A stretch of DNA of 15,686 nucleotides from an uncultured Lachnospiraceae bacterium (GTDB lineage: Bacteria > Bacillota > Clostridia > Lachnospirales > Lachnospiraceae), in NCBI GenBank assembly GCA_910583815.1, contig CAJTZB010000044.1:1-15686 (forward strand), written 5' to 3'. How positions within the stretch are numbered: position 1 is the first letter of the stretch; every line of letters starts with the position of its first letter. Under the pieces are notes generated by a model. That model did not search any database. It worked only from the letters and a program-made list of their open reading frames with translations, and was not told the origin of the DNA. The position numbers and the translations under genes were made by a program. Below are positions 6,929 to 13,079 of this stretch, one piece after another.

Positions 6929-7315
6929 TCATTCCAATTCTTCTAACATCTTCTGAAGCTCTTCCACCGACTTGCCCTGCAGCGCCTCGTCCTGCTTGCT
7001 TGCAAGAATCGACATGATTTTCTGCTTCTGCTCTTTGCGCTCCTTCGCTTTCTCCGCTTCCTTCTTTTCTTCCAGTTTTACAGAAACGATATACTTGATG
7101 ATTTCAATCTGCAGCATCAGTTCCTCGTCTCCATCTGTCTTGGTTTCCAAAAGGCTCTCTTCCTTGGTCAGCTTCGCCTTTGCATTCAGTGACTTATAGA
7201 TGCCATCCAGCTCCGTAACCGGCAAATCCCATAAATCCTCTGTTGTTGCCAAACCTTTGTATGAAAACCTTATTTTCTTCCTGCTCGCTTTGATAAATAA
7301 TTCTTCCTTGTCCAT
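6929..7315 (-). CDS. Unknown small charged protein, partner of the 681-residue protein
   Basis: I do not recognise a characterised family. The product is 128 residues, soluble, acidic overall and mostly helical, without signal peptide or membrane segment. The first third reads KKIRFSYKGLATTEDLWDLPVTELDGIYKSLN. A helix-rich middle leads to a Lys/Glu-rich probable coiled coil at about residues 80-105 (LEEKKEAEKAKERKEQKQK), and it ends in another amphipathic helix (VEELQKMLEELE). The RBS AAGGAGA reuses the TAA stop of the 681-residue gene, and its ATG is only 10 bases after that stop, so the two are probably translationally coupled and may bind each other. I have an impression that similar small proteins occur in Firmicutes phages and prophages; this is unverified. 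No phage structural gene is nearby. Confidence 0.8.
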   Translation of the reverse strand: MDKEELFIKASRKKIRFSYKGLATTEDLWDLPVTELDGIYKSLNAKAKLTKEESLLETKTDGDEELMLQIEIIKYIVSVKLEEKKEAEKAKERKEQKQKIMSILASKQDEALQGKSVEELQKMLEELE

Positions 7316-7325
7316 AGCACTCTCC

Positions 7326-9371
7326 TTAGAATTTCACTTTAACTATCCGCTCGCTGGCTCCTTTGACTTTTATAAGTACATCGTTTCTTCTGGTTGCAGA
7401 AAATCCAATGCCGGATAACTGGTCCGGCGTATCTTCCACATGCATTTTGCTTCCCAGTGCTTCAAATACACGTTTATGCTCGGTCAGCTCATTTTTCAGG
7501 AATTCATTGTAAAAGCCGTTCGGCAATTCCGGATTAACGCAGTCTTTCAGCATAAAAAAGTAATGCCTGTGTCCGATGCCGTCCTGCTCATCCCAATAGT
7601 TCGGGGAAAACATAACAACCGATACCGGAATAAAGCGATTTGTTTTCACGCCCCATATCTCTCTTACAGAAACGCTGGATGAAAGAAGCTCTTTGATAGA
7701 AAAGTCCTCCCCATCAAATGTCACTTCTGCAACCGGCACATTCTCACCATGATGCAGTTCCTTTGCATAATCAAACGAATGAATCTTTCCGTCAAACTCA
7801 ATTTCTGCGCGGAATCCGTTTTTGCCGCCCCTGTTTGTATACTGGTGGACAAAAAACAGGTACGTTCCTTTCTCCATTGTCTGCTTTCTTGCCCATGTGA
7901 TATTCTCTACCGCCGCCTTATTCTGGGTCGGATTGATAATATCTACATCAAGCATTCCCTGTGTGCGGCTTACTTTATGGGAAAACATGATTTCTTCTCC
8001 ACTCGGCTCTTTGCAATGGGCATCCAAATCGTTCCTGTCCCAATCCCCCATATCGTTCCACTGGATAGAAAACCTCAAAACCCCATCTACTGCCCCTCCG
8101 GCAGATTTCACGTTTGCCTTGATGTCGCTGTCCGTAATATTGCCGGAATATGCCCAGGAAAAGCCGTTGTTCCATTTGAACATTGTCGGGGCATCCTGAT
8201 TTTTTGGTGCAATCAATGAAACCATGTTGCCAAAATGCCTGTTTTCAAAAAATACTTCTATCTCCTTTGCCATAGGCAGCACATGTTTCACAAAGTCTTC
8301 CGCTGACACTTCCTCTACCTTAGAAAATTTCTTAGGGTTAATGACAATATCCTTTTCCAGTTCCGCAAATACATCTTCCGTACCGGAAATGCGCTTTTGG
8401 GCATCCTTATTTGAGAACAGAATATTGTTGACAGTAATATCATCAAGCGTGGCAAACCTGCGTCCCAAAGACTGCATATAGCCCAGTTCTTCTATCTTTT
8501 TCTTTGCTTCCTCCAACATCTTCTTTGTAAAAATTGCCTTTGGACGCTTATAATTTGCCGGAGCTACAATCTGCTCGTACTTCTTGACTGCTATGTCTAA
8601 TTCTATTCCCTCACTGAGATTGACAAGCAGCGTTCCCATGCTGTGGTTCCTGATTCTGCCGATGGTCTGCCCTGCAGCAGCCGACTTTTCCCACAGGAAA
8701 TTTTCTTTTTCTTCTGGGCTCTCCAGTTTATCATATGCCCTCTTATATTTTAAAAACTCTGTCAGAACCGCTTTCCATTCCTCGCCTCTATAAAGGGAGT
8801 TCTGTGAAATCAGCTCCAGTACAGTTAAGATACTTTCTTCTGTAATTTCTTCCAGAGAACGTCTGAATACGCTTTTTGTATCCCTTAATGCACCTTTTAT
8901 ATCTCCTGCAGATTGTCTCCTATCAAAAACAAACTTATCCGGAAGCTCAAAGAAAAAATGCTCATATGTCTCTACCTTGCCGTCTTCCATCTGTTTATAA
9001 TTTCTTTCCGTCCCGATTTTCTTTTCATGGCCTACATACACATCCGTGACTACATGTGCCTTGACATAAGCCGACAGTGCATCTGCAACCGGCTGAAATG
9101 TCGTATCTCCGACATTTACATCCCAAATGGTATGTACCTGATTTTCTTTGATTGCAACCACCATTCCGACTTTTTTCATAAAATGCCTGCAGCAGCTGCA
9201 GTCATATTTTCTGCATTTCCTGTAAATCTCATTTGTCCCTGCCGGAAAACTCTCAAGGTATAAATTCCACATCTCGTCTTTGTCCACTGCAACTTCAAAC
9301 AGATGCGCCGCGCCTTTTGCCATTTCCGCAAAGTTTTTCTGTAATGCTTTCTCAAATCCCGAAAATTCCAT
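7326..9371 (-). CDS. Unknown 681-residue protein with Cys cluster and YfaP/DUF2135-like domain
   Basis: No characterised family is recognised. The start ATG (complement of 9369-9371) has GGAGG eight bases upstream; an in-frame TTG at 9377 is too close to that site. Residues 30-150 hold a compact motif with Cys53, Cys58, Cys60, Cys61 and His63 (CRKYDCSCCRH), a likely metal site, followed by a beta-rich stretch. Residues 150-300 are mainly helical with basic patches (RRSLEEITEES, AIFTKKMLEEAKKK). Residues 430-540 resemble the YfaP/DUF2135 beta-sandwich: LRFSIQWND, NDLDAH (447-452), GEEIMFSHK, LDVDI, then GTYLFFVHQYTNR. The C-terminal 90 residues include FSPNYWDEQDGIGHRHYFFMLKDC and end IVKVKF. 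There is no signal peptide or membrane segment, so it is probably cytoplasmic. It heads a two-gene operon, divergent from the HD-domain gene. A phage or mobile origin is possible but not shown. Confidence 0.82.
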   Translation of the reverse strand: MEFSGFEKALQKNFAEMAKGAAHLFEVAVDKDEMWNLYLESFPAGTNEIYRKCRKYDCSCCRHFMKKVGMVVAIKENQVHTIWDVNVGDTTFQPVADALSAYVKAHVVTDVYVGHEKKIGTERNYKQMEDGKVETYEHFFFELPDKFVFDRRQSAGDIKGALRDTKSVFRRSLEEITEESILTVLELISQNSLYRGEEWKAVLTEFLKYKRAYDKLESPEEKENFLWEKSAAAGQTIGRIRNHSMGTLLVNLSEGIELDIAVKKYEQIVAPANYKRPKAIFTKKMLEEAKKKIEELGYMQSLGRRFATLDDITVNNILFSNKDAQKRISGTEDVFAELEKDIVINPKKFSKVEEVSAEDFVKHVLPMAKEIEVFFENRHFGNMVSLIAPKNQDAPTMFKWNNGFSWAYSGNITDSDIKANVKSAGGAVDGVLRFSIQWNDMGDWDRNDLDAHCKEPSGEEIMFSHKVSRTQGMLDVDIINPTQNKAAVENITWARKQTMEKGTYLFFVHQYTNRGGKNGFRAEIEFDGKIHSFDYAKELHHGENVPVAEVTFDGEDFSIKELLSSSVSVREIWGVKTNRFIPVSVVMFSPNYWDEQDGIGHRHYFFMLKDCVNPELPNGFYNEFLKNELTEHKRVFEALGSKMHVEDTPDQLSGIGFSATRRNDVLIKVKGASERIVKVKF

Positions 9372-9422
9372 TGGCAAAACCTCCTTACCGACGATGTATC
9401 ATATGCAAACTATAGCGTCACT

Positions 9423-9428
9423 ATTATA
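9423..9428 (-). promoter_or_regulatory. Candidate -10 element of the two-gene operon
   Basis: The minus strand reads TATAAT at 9423-9428, about 50 bases before the ATG of the 681-residue gene. No good -35 hexamer lies at 16-18 bases; TTGATT further upstream is too far. An alternative TATGAT lies at about 9399-9404. The call is therefore tentative. Confidence 0.35.
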
Positions 9429-9479
9429 TAGCATGGCACAAATCCTTATAAAAATCAATATTTCCTAATGATTTTTCCA

Positions 9480-9508
9480 TTGACGGATTTACGGTATAGT
9501 GATAGATT
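9480..9508 (+). promoter_or_regulatory. Promoter of the HD-domain gene
   Basis: TTGACG (9480-9485) and TAGATT (9503-9508) are spaced by 17 bases on the plus strand. The predicted start near 9514 gives a leader of about 57 nt. It is back to back with the promoter region of the unknown pair, so a shared regulator of both transcripts is possible. Confidence 0.55.
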
Positions 9509-9570
9509 AATAAAGCAATCGCTTTTTACAGGCTTTCCTCTAAAAAAATCAGAAACGGAGCTGATGATTT

Positions 9571-10083
9571 ATGTCCACCTCTAAACTTCGTGCAAAAATA
9601 AAACAACGCAGTAAGCGGCATTACACACAAAAAGAGCGCGCTCTTTTTGTGTCGGTATTCAAGCAGCTCGAAGCCGACGCCGGCCTTTCTGAAATGAAAA
9701 AATATATACAGCATGGCCATACTTCTACATTCCGCCATGTGTGCAGTGTTGCAAAGGGAAGCTACTGGTTCTCCACACGTTTAAACCATCTTGGCATCAA
9801 AACCGACAACCTCAGCTTAATCCGTGGCGCCCTGCTTCATGATTATTTCTTATACGACTGGCATATCAATGATGATTCCCGCCCTCTGCACGGCTTCTAC
9901 CATCCAATTGCTGCTTTAAGAAATGCAAAAAAAGTCGCAACACTTACTAAAAAAGAGGAAAACATTATCCGCACCCATATGTGGCCTCTGTCCCTCCGGC
10001 ACATCCCATTATGCCGCGAAGCTGTGATTGTCTGCCTCTTTGATAAACTCTGCACAATTGGAGAGTTCTTTAAGGTGCTGTAG
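9571..10083 (+). CDS. Small HD-domain protein (putative metal-dependent phosphohydrolase)
   Basis: The product is a 170-residue cytoplasmic protein with an HD-superfamily core. Candidate metal ligands are His56 (STFRHVCSVA), the His90-Asp91 doublet (RGALLHDYFLYDWH), further histidines in HGFYHP (107-111) and IIRTHMWPL (136), and Asp158 (CLFDKLCT). That is the usual H...HD...D order. The family includes uncharacterised Firmicutes proteins thought to hydrolyse phosphate esters or nucleotides; no substrate can be given. A GGAG lies ten bases before the ATG, a slightly long spacing. Codons 19-28 contain a 28-bp perfect palindrome. The gene is divergent from the unknown pair and converges on the alkyltransferase-like gene with 21 bp between them. 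Confidence 0.85.
   Translation: MSTSKLRAKIKQRSKRHYTQKERALFVSVFKQLEADAGLSEMKKYIQHGHTSTFRHVCSVAKGSYWFSTRLNHLGIKTDNLSLIRGALLHDYFLYDWHINDDSRPLHGFYHPIAALRNAKKVATLTKKEENIIRTHMWPLSLRHIPLCREAVIVCLFDKLCTIGEFFKVL
9625..9652. repeat. 28-bp perfect palindrome inside the HD gene
   Basis: The half-site acacaaaaagagcg (9625-9638) is followed without spacer by its exact complement (9639-9652). As RNA it gives an A-run, a GC-rich stem and a T-run, the form of a bidirectional intrinsic terminator, but it lies within codons 19-28 of an uninterrupted reading frame. Confidence 0.7.
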
Positions 10084-10104
10084 GGTTTTCCATTCCACCA
10101 ACCA

Positions 10105-10581
10105 TTACAGGACAACCAATGCCTTTTCGTAATCTTTCACATAGTACTTAAGATTCTTTCTGCCTTTTTGGATAATAGTATGCCCTTCTTTTTCAAGCAG
10201 TTCTTTCTGTGCCTCTGCACCGCCGGGATATTTTTCGTTTAGTTCTCCATTTGCTTTCAACGTCCGCCAGTAAGGTGTTTTATCTTCTGCTCTTTGATAA
10301 CTCGCCCACGCAACAATAGAAACAAAAATTCCTGCCGTAATCGGCTCCGTAAAATCCGCTCCGCTCTGCTTTGAAAAATATTCTCTTATTGTACCTACTG
10401 TCAGCAATTTTCCAAACGGTACTAAACGCATTACTTTGTCATAATCAAGCGGCGGAGCAAAATACATTCTGTTACCACCATACTTTTCTATGCTTTTTTC
10501 ATCTGTAATCGTCTGGAACTTCGGCATATCCTTGCTGTCATTCAGCATCGCATTAAAATCCTTCTTTTCTTCATTCGCCAT
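10105..10581 (-). CDS. Alkyltransferase-like (MGMT DNA-binding domain) protein
   Basis: The 158-residue protein has an N-terminal extension of about 50 residues and then the winged-helix DNA-binding fold of O6-alkylguanine-DNA alkyltransferases (MRLVPFGKLLTVGTIREYFSKQSG, 51-74). The region YWRTLKANGELNEKYPGGAEAQKELLEKEG (104-133) corresponds to the part just after the active site in the enzymes. The PCHR catalytic motif is replaced by PYWR (103-106), so no acceptor Cys is present, as in ATL proteins. Those bind alkylated DNA and hand it to nucleotide excision repair; that role here is inference, and other uncharacterised MGMT-fold proteins also lack the Cys. The ATG is 12 bases after a GGGAGG, a rather long spacing. 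Confidence 0.78.
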   Translation of the reverse strand: MANEEKKDFNAMLNDSKDMPKFQTITDEKSIEKYGGNRMYFAPPLDYDKVMRLVPFGKLLTVGTIREYFSKQSGADFTEPITAGIFVSIVAWASYQRAEDKTPYWRTLKANGELNEKYPGGAEAQKELLEKEGHTIIQKGRKNLKYYVKDYEKALVVL

Positions 10582-10606
10582 AAATAGCTAGCACCTCCCA
10601 AGCAAA

Positions 10607-10635
10607 AGCATACCTTAAAAGAACCATAGATGCAA
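10607..10635 (-). promoter_or_regulatory. Promoter of the alkyltransferase-like gene
   Basis: On the minus strand TTGCAT (10630-10635) and TATGCT (10607-10612) lie 17 bases apart, about 25 bases before the start codon. The gene can therefore be transcribed independently of greA upstream. Confidence 0.6.
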
Positions 10636-10676
10636 TGAGACGGTTTTTAAAATTTTATAGTGATTTCCGCATTCTC

Positions 10677-11180
10677 CTAGTAGCTGCGGATTTTATCTTC
10701 TGAATCGTCCACGGTTTTTTTGATAGAACGAATCACCACATAATATTCATACGAATCATTTACTTTTACTTTCACGCGCTCCCCGACCTTATGTCCAAAA
10801 ATTGCACGTCCAATCGGAGACTCCACGCTAATCATTCCTTTTAGGGAATTTTCACGTACTGTTGTCACCATGCGGTAGGTTTCTGTTTCATCGTCTTCCT
10901 CAAAATAGACTTCCACTACATTGTTCATGCCGACTTCATCTTCTCCTGAATCGTCATGTATCACCTCTGCTGTCTTTATCATCCTCTCCAGATAGCGGAT
11001 ACGGCTCTCGTTCCGGTTCTTATCTTTCTTTGCGGCGTAATACTCAAAGTTTTCGCTCAGATCCCCCTGTGCACGCGCTTCTTTTACCGCCTCCAATGCT
11101 TCTTTTCTCACTACAAGTTTCCTGTACTCTATTTCGTCCTTCATTTTCTGAATATCGCTTTCTGTCAGTTGGTTGTGCAT
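10677..11180 (-). CDS. greA: Transcription elongation factor, GreA/GreB family
   Basis: The 167-residue factor rescues backtracked RNA polymerase by stimulating transcript cleavage. The N-terminal coiled coil (about residues 5-75) carries the conserved tip QGDLSENFEYYAAK, with the acidic pair Asp40 and Glu43 that reaches the polymerase active site. The C-terminal half is the FKBP-like domain, with SPIGRAIFGHKVGERVKVKV. A gap rich in Asp/Glu (DDSGEDEVG, then YFEEDDETETY) makes it more acidic than standard GreA, and many Clostridia carry more than one copy, so this may be a paralogue. The RBS AAGGAAGG precedes the ATG by about eight bases. It diverges from the DedA gene. Confidence 0.88.
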   Translation of the reverse strand: MHNQLTESDIQKMKDEIEYRKLVVRKEALEAVKEARAQGDLSENFEYYAAKKDKNRNESRIRYLERMIKTAEVIHDDSGEDEVGMNNVVEVYFEEDDETETYRMVTTVRENSLKGMISVESPIGRAIFGHKVGERVKVKVNDSYEYYVVIRSIKKTVDDSEDKIRSY

Positions 11181-11276
11181 ATGTTTATCCTTCCTTTCTA
11201 AGCTGCATGGTTTCGCAGCTATCTTTCATTTCTTTTTCCCGCTTCTCTGCATAATGCTCCTGCCCCAAAAGTATAC

Positions 11277-11305
11277 TTGTAAAAACAAGGTTATACCTGT
11301 ATGTT
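11277..11305 (+). promoter_or_regulatory. Candidate promoter of the DedA gene
   Basis: TTGTAA (11277-11282) and TATGTT (11300-11305) are 17 bases apart on the plus strand. The implied start near 11312 lies within a hairpin, gttccggc (11303-11310) with gccggaac (11330-11337), so the full hairpin would form only from an earlier start. AAGTATACTT just upstream is a 10-bp palindrome between the divergent greA and DedA genes. Confidence 0.4.
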
Positions 11306-11353
11306 CCGGCACCTTCGCACACGCTGTCCGCCGGAACGGAATGGAGGTCTGTC

Positions 11354-11947
11354 ATCGACGCATTTTCTTCTCTTTTAAACGACTACGGCATACTTGCCCT
11401 GTTCTTTATTATTATGATAGAGTATGCCTGTTTCCCGGTATCCAGCGAAATTGTGCTGCCATTTGCCGGGGCGTTCGCGCATACCTATGACATTTCCTAC
11501 TTTCTGCTGATTCCGCTCAGTGTCCTTGCCGGAATCCTTGGCACCTCTTTCTGCTACTTTGTCGGAAGGCTCGGCGGCTCCAAACTTCTGGATGGGCTGA
11601 CTGTACGTTTTCCAAAAACAAAAAAAGGCATTGATGCCTCCCGAACAAAATTTGAACGTTATGGTGCCTTTGCAGTCTGCTTTGGCAGGCTGATTCCCAT
11701 CTGCCGCACGTACATAGCCTTTATCGCCGGAAGCGTAAAACAGCCATACTCCCAGTTCTTTTCGTATTCCCTGCTTGGAATCACGGTTTGGAACTGCGTG
11801 CTGATTGGCCTTGGCTACTTTTTAAAAAGCAGCTGGGGCAGCGTACAGCGTTACTATCAGGAATACAAGCTTGTTATACTCCTGGCTATAATGCTGGCAC
11901 TCGCCCTGCTGCTCTTCCGCAAACTGCACCGCAAAAAAACTTTCTAA
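11354..11947 (+). CDS. DedA-family membrane protein
   Basis: This integral membrane protein belongs to the DedA/VTT superfamily, whose members act as lipid (undecaprenyl phosphate or phospholipid) flippases or as proton-coupled membrane homeostasis proteins. The hallmark FGRLIPICRTYIAFIAG (about residues 110-126) fits F-x2-R-x2-P-x2-R, and the N-terminal re-entrant motif FPVSSEIVLPFAGA is present. The first clear ATG is at 11414, but DedA proteins need the preceding segment (DAFSSLLNDYGILALFFII), which is open in this frame and follows GGAGG at 11343-11347. At the right spacing stands ATC (11354), preceded by GTC; there is no ATG, GTG or TTG in frame back to the stop at 11252. A rare ATC start or a sequence error is likely. 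From 11414 the protein would be 177 residues; from here it is 197. Confidence 0.82.
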   Translation: MDAFSSLLNDYGILALFFIIMIEYACFPVSSEIVLPFAGAFAHTYDISYFLLIPLSVLAGILGTSFCYFVGRLGGSKLLDGLTVRFPKTKKGIDASRTKFERYGAFAVCFGRLIPICRTYIAFIAGSVKQPYSQFFSYSLLGITVWNCVLIGLGYFLKSSWGSVQRYYQEYKLVILLAIMLALALLLFRKLHRKKTF

Positions 11948-11963
11948 AACTACTAAAACAATA

Positions 11964-12890
11964 CTATAAAGCCGCGAGTGCGCAGCGAAGGTCTTCTTTC
12001 ATTGCAAGTACTGCGCATCTTGCTGCTTCACCGTAGCCATCTTCGCCATATTTTTTGTAAGCTTCCTGTTTATATGCTGCGATAATGCCGCGCGAGGAAT
12101 TTACAATTGCGCCAAGCCCATCCTTGTGGAAGAACGGAGCAAGGTCTTCCCCCTTACCTCCCTGCGCACCGTAGCCCGGCACAAGGATGAAGGTATTTGG
12201 CATCAGTTTTCTCAGCACCCTGCCCATTTCAGGATATGTCGCTCCGACTACTGCACCAATATTGCTGTATTCTCCGCTCATGCAGTCAGCGCCCCATTCG
12301 GCAACCTTTTCTCCAATATGTTCATAGAGCGGCCTGCCGTCAATGATTCTGTCCTGAAATTCCCCACTTGAAGGGTTGGATGTCTTTACAAGCAGGAAAA
12401 GCCCTTTATCATTTTCCTTACATACTTCCACAAATGGTTTCACGCCGTCGATTCCAAAGTATGGGTTCACGGTGATAAAGTCCTCTCCAAACGGCTCAAA
12501 AACATGGGAACCTACCGTTACCTTCCCAATATGCCCTGCTGCGTAAGCGGCAGAAGTTGACCCAATATCTCCTCGCTTAATGTCACCAATGACAATCAGG
12601 CCCTTCTGTTTACAATATTGCACTGTCTTATGAAAGGCAGCAAGCCCTGGAAGCCCAAACTGCTCATACATCGCAATCTGCGGTTTTACTGCCGGAACCA
12701 AGTCCGCTACCGCATCCACAATACCTTTATTGAACTGCCAGATAGCTTCAGCAGCTCCCTCTAATGTTTCTCCATGCCCTTCAAATGCCGCCCTCTTTAT
12801 TTTGCCCGGAATCATTTCAAGCATTGGGTCAAGGCCCACAACAATCGGCGCCTGTGTTGCTTTAATTTTCTCTATCAGCTTTTCTATCAT
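11964..12890 (-). CDS. pyrF: Orotidine 5'-phosphate decarboxylase (type 2)
   Basis: The 308-residue enzyme converts orotidine monophosphate to UMP, the last step of de novo pyrimidine synthesis. The active-site strand IGDIKRGDIGSTSAAYA gives Asp103, Lys105 and Asp108. VVGLDPMLEMIP (17-28), VNPYFGIDGVKPF and the phosphate-loop region LVPGYGAQGGKGEDL are typical of the longer type 2 enzymes, which run to about 270-310 residues. AGAAGGAAG precedes the ATG by about seven bases. A structured repeat array fills the gap to pyrC upstream, and the gene converges on the DedA gene with 16 bp between stops and no clear terminator. Confidence 0.95.
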   Translation of the reverse strand: MIEKLIEKIKATQAPIVVGLDPMLEMIPGKIKRAAFEGHGETLEGAAEAIWQFNKGIVDAVADLVPAVKPQIAMYEQFGLPGLAAFHKTVQYCKQKGLIVIGDIKRGDIGSTSAAYAAGHIGKVTVGSHVFEPFGEDFITVNPYFGIDGVKPFVEVCKENDKGLFLLVKTSNPSSGEFQDRIIDGRPLYEHIGEKVAEWGADCMSGEYSNIGAVVGATYPEMGRVLRKLMPNTFILVPGYGAQGGKGEDLAPFFHKDGLGAIVNSSRGIIAAYKQEAYKKYGEDGYGEAARCAVLAMKEDLRCALAAL

Positions 12891-12905
12891 AGTCTGAACT
12901 TCCTT

Positions 12906-13009
12906 CTGTTTTTAGTTCCGCAAGAATCCTCCCTCTGCAGCTTACCCTGAGATAGAATTCCGGCTGTACTTGCATCCGGAATTCCATCTGTGCATCGTCC
13001 GGATTTTTG
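12906..13009 (-). repeat. Structured intergenic repeat unit (complete copy) before pyrF
   Basis: One 104-bp period lies between two copies of CTGTTTTTAGTTCCGCAAGA (from 12906 and from 13010). The core hairpin pairs gaattccgg (12955-12963) with ccggaattc (12976-12984) around a 12-base loop; agat/atct extends it past one mismatch. From 12976 on it aligns with 569-613 in the transporter operon. In the pyr transcript the unit ends within a few bases of the pyrF RBS. Confidence 0.78.
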
Positions 13010-13074
13010 CTGTTTTTAGTTCCGCAAGAATCCTTCCTGTACAGCTTACCCTGAGATGGGATTCCTGCTGTTGT
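13010..13074 (-). repeat. Partial second repeat unit abutting pyrC
   Basis: Positions 13010-13069 match 12906-12965 with about six substitutions (for example cagcttaccctgagat is identical). The copy then stops a few bases before the pyrC stop codon, so half of the hairpin is missing. A truncation on insertion, or later loss, would explain this. Confidence 0.72.
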
Positions 13075-13079
13075 GTATG

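Noticed and set aside
9526..9738. 70-codon minus-strand frame opposite the HD gene start
   Set aside because: It overlaps the plus-strand promoter-proximal part of a clear HD-domain gene, has no RBS or domain, and arises partly from the palindrome.
11173..11490. 105-codon frame overlapping the start of the DedA gene, with an internal ATG at 11341
   Set aside because: The translation has no family features and is out of frame with the conserved DedA sequence; the GGAGG it contains serves the DedA frame.
12906..13079. CRISPR-like spacing of a 15-bp repeat (TTGCGGAACTAAAAA on the minus strand)
   Set aside because: Only two or three copies, intervals of about 90 bp, and the intervals are themselves homologous and form hairpins; no cas genes are present.
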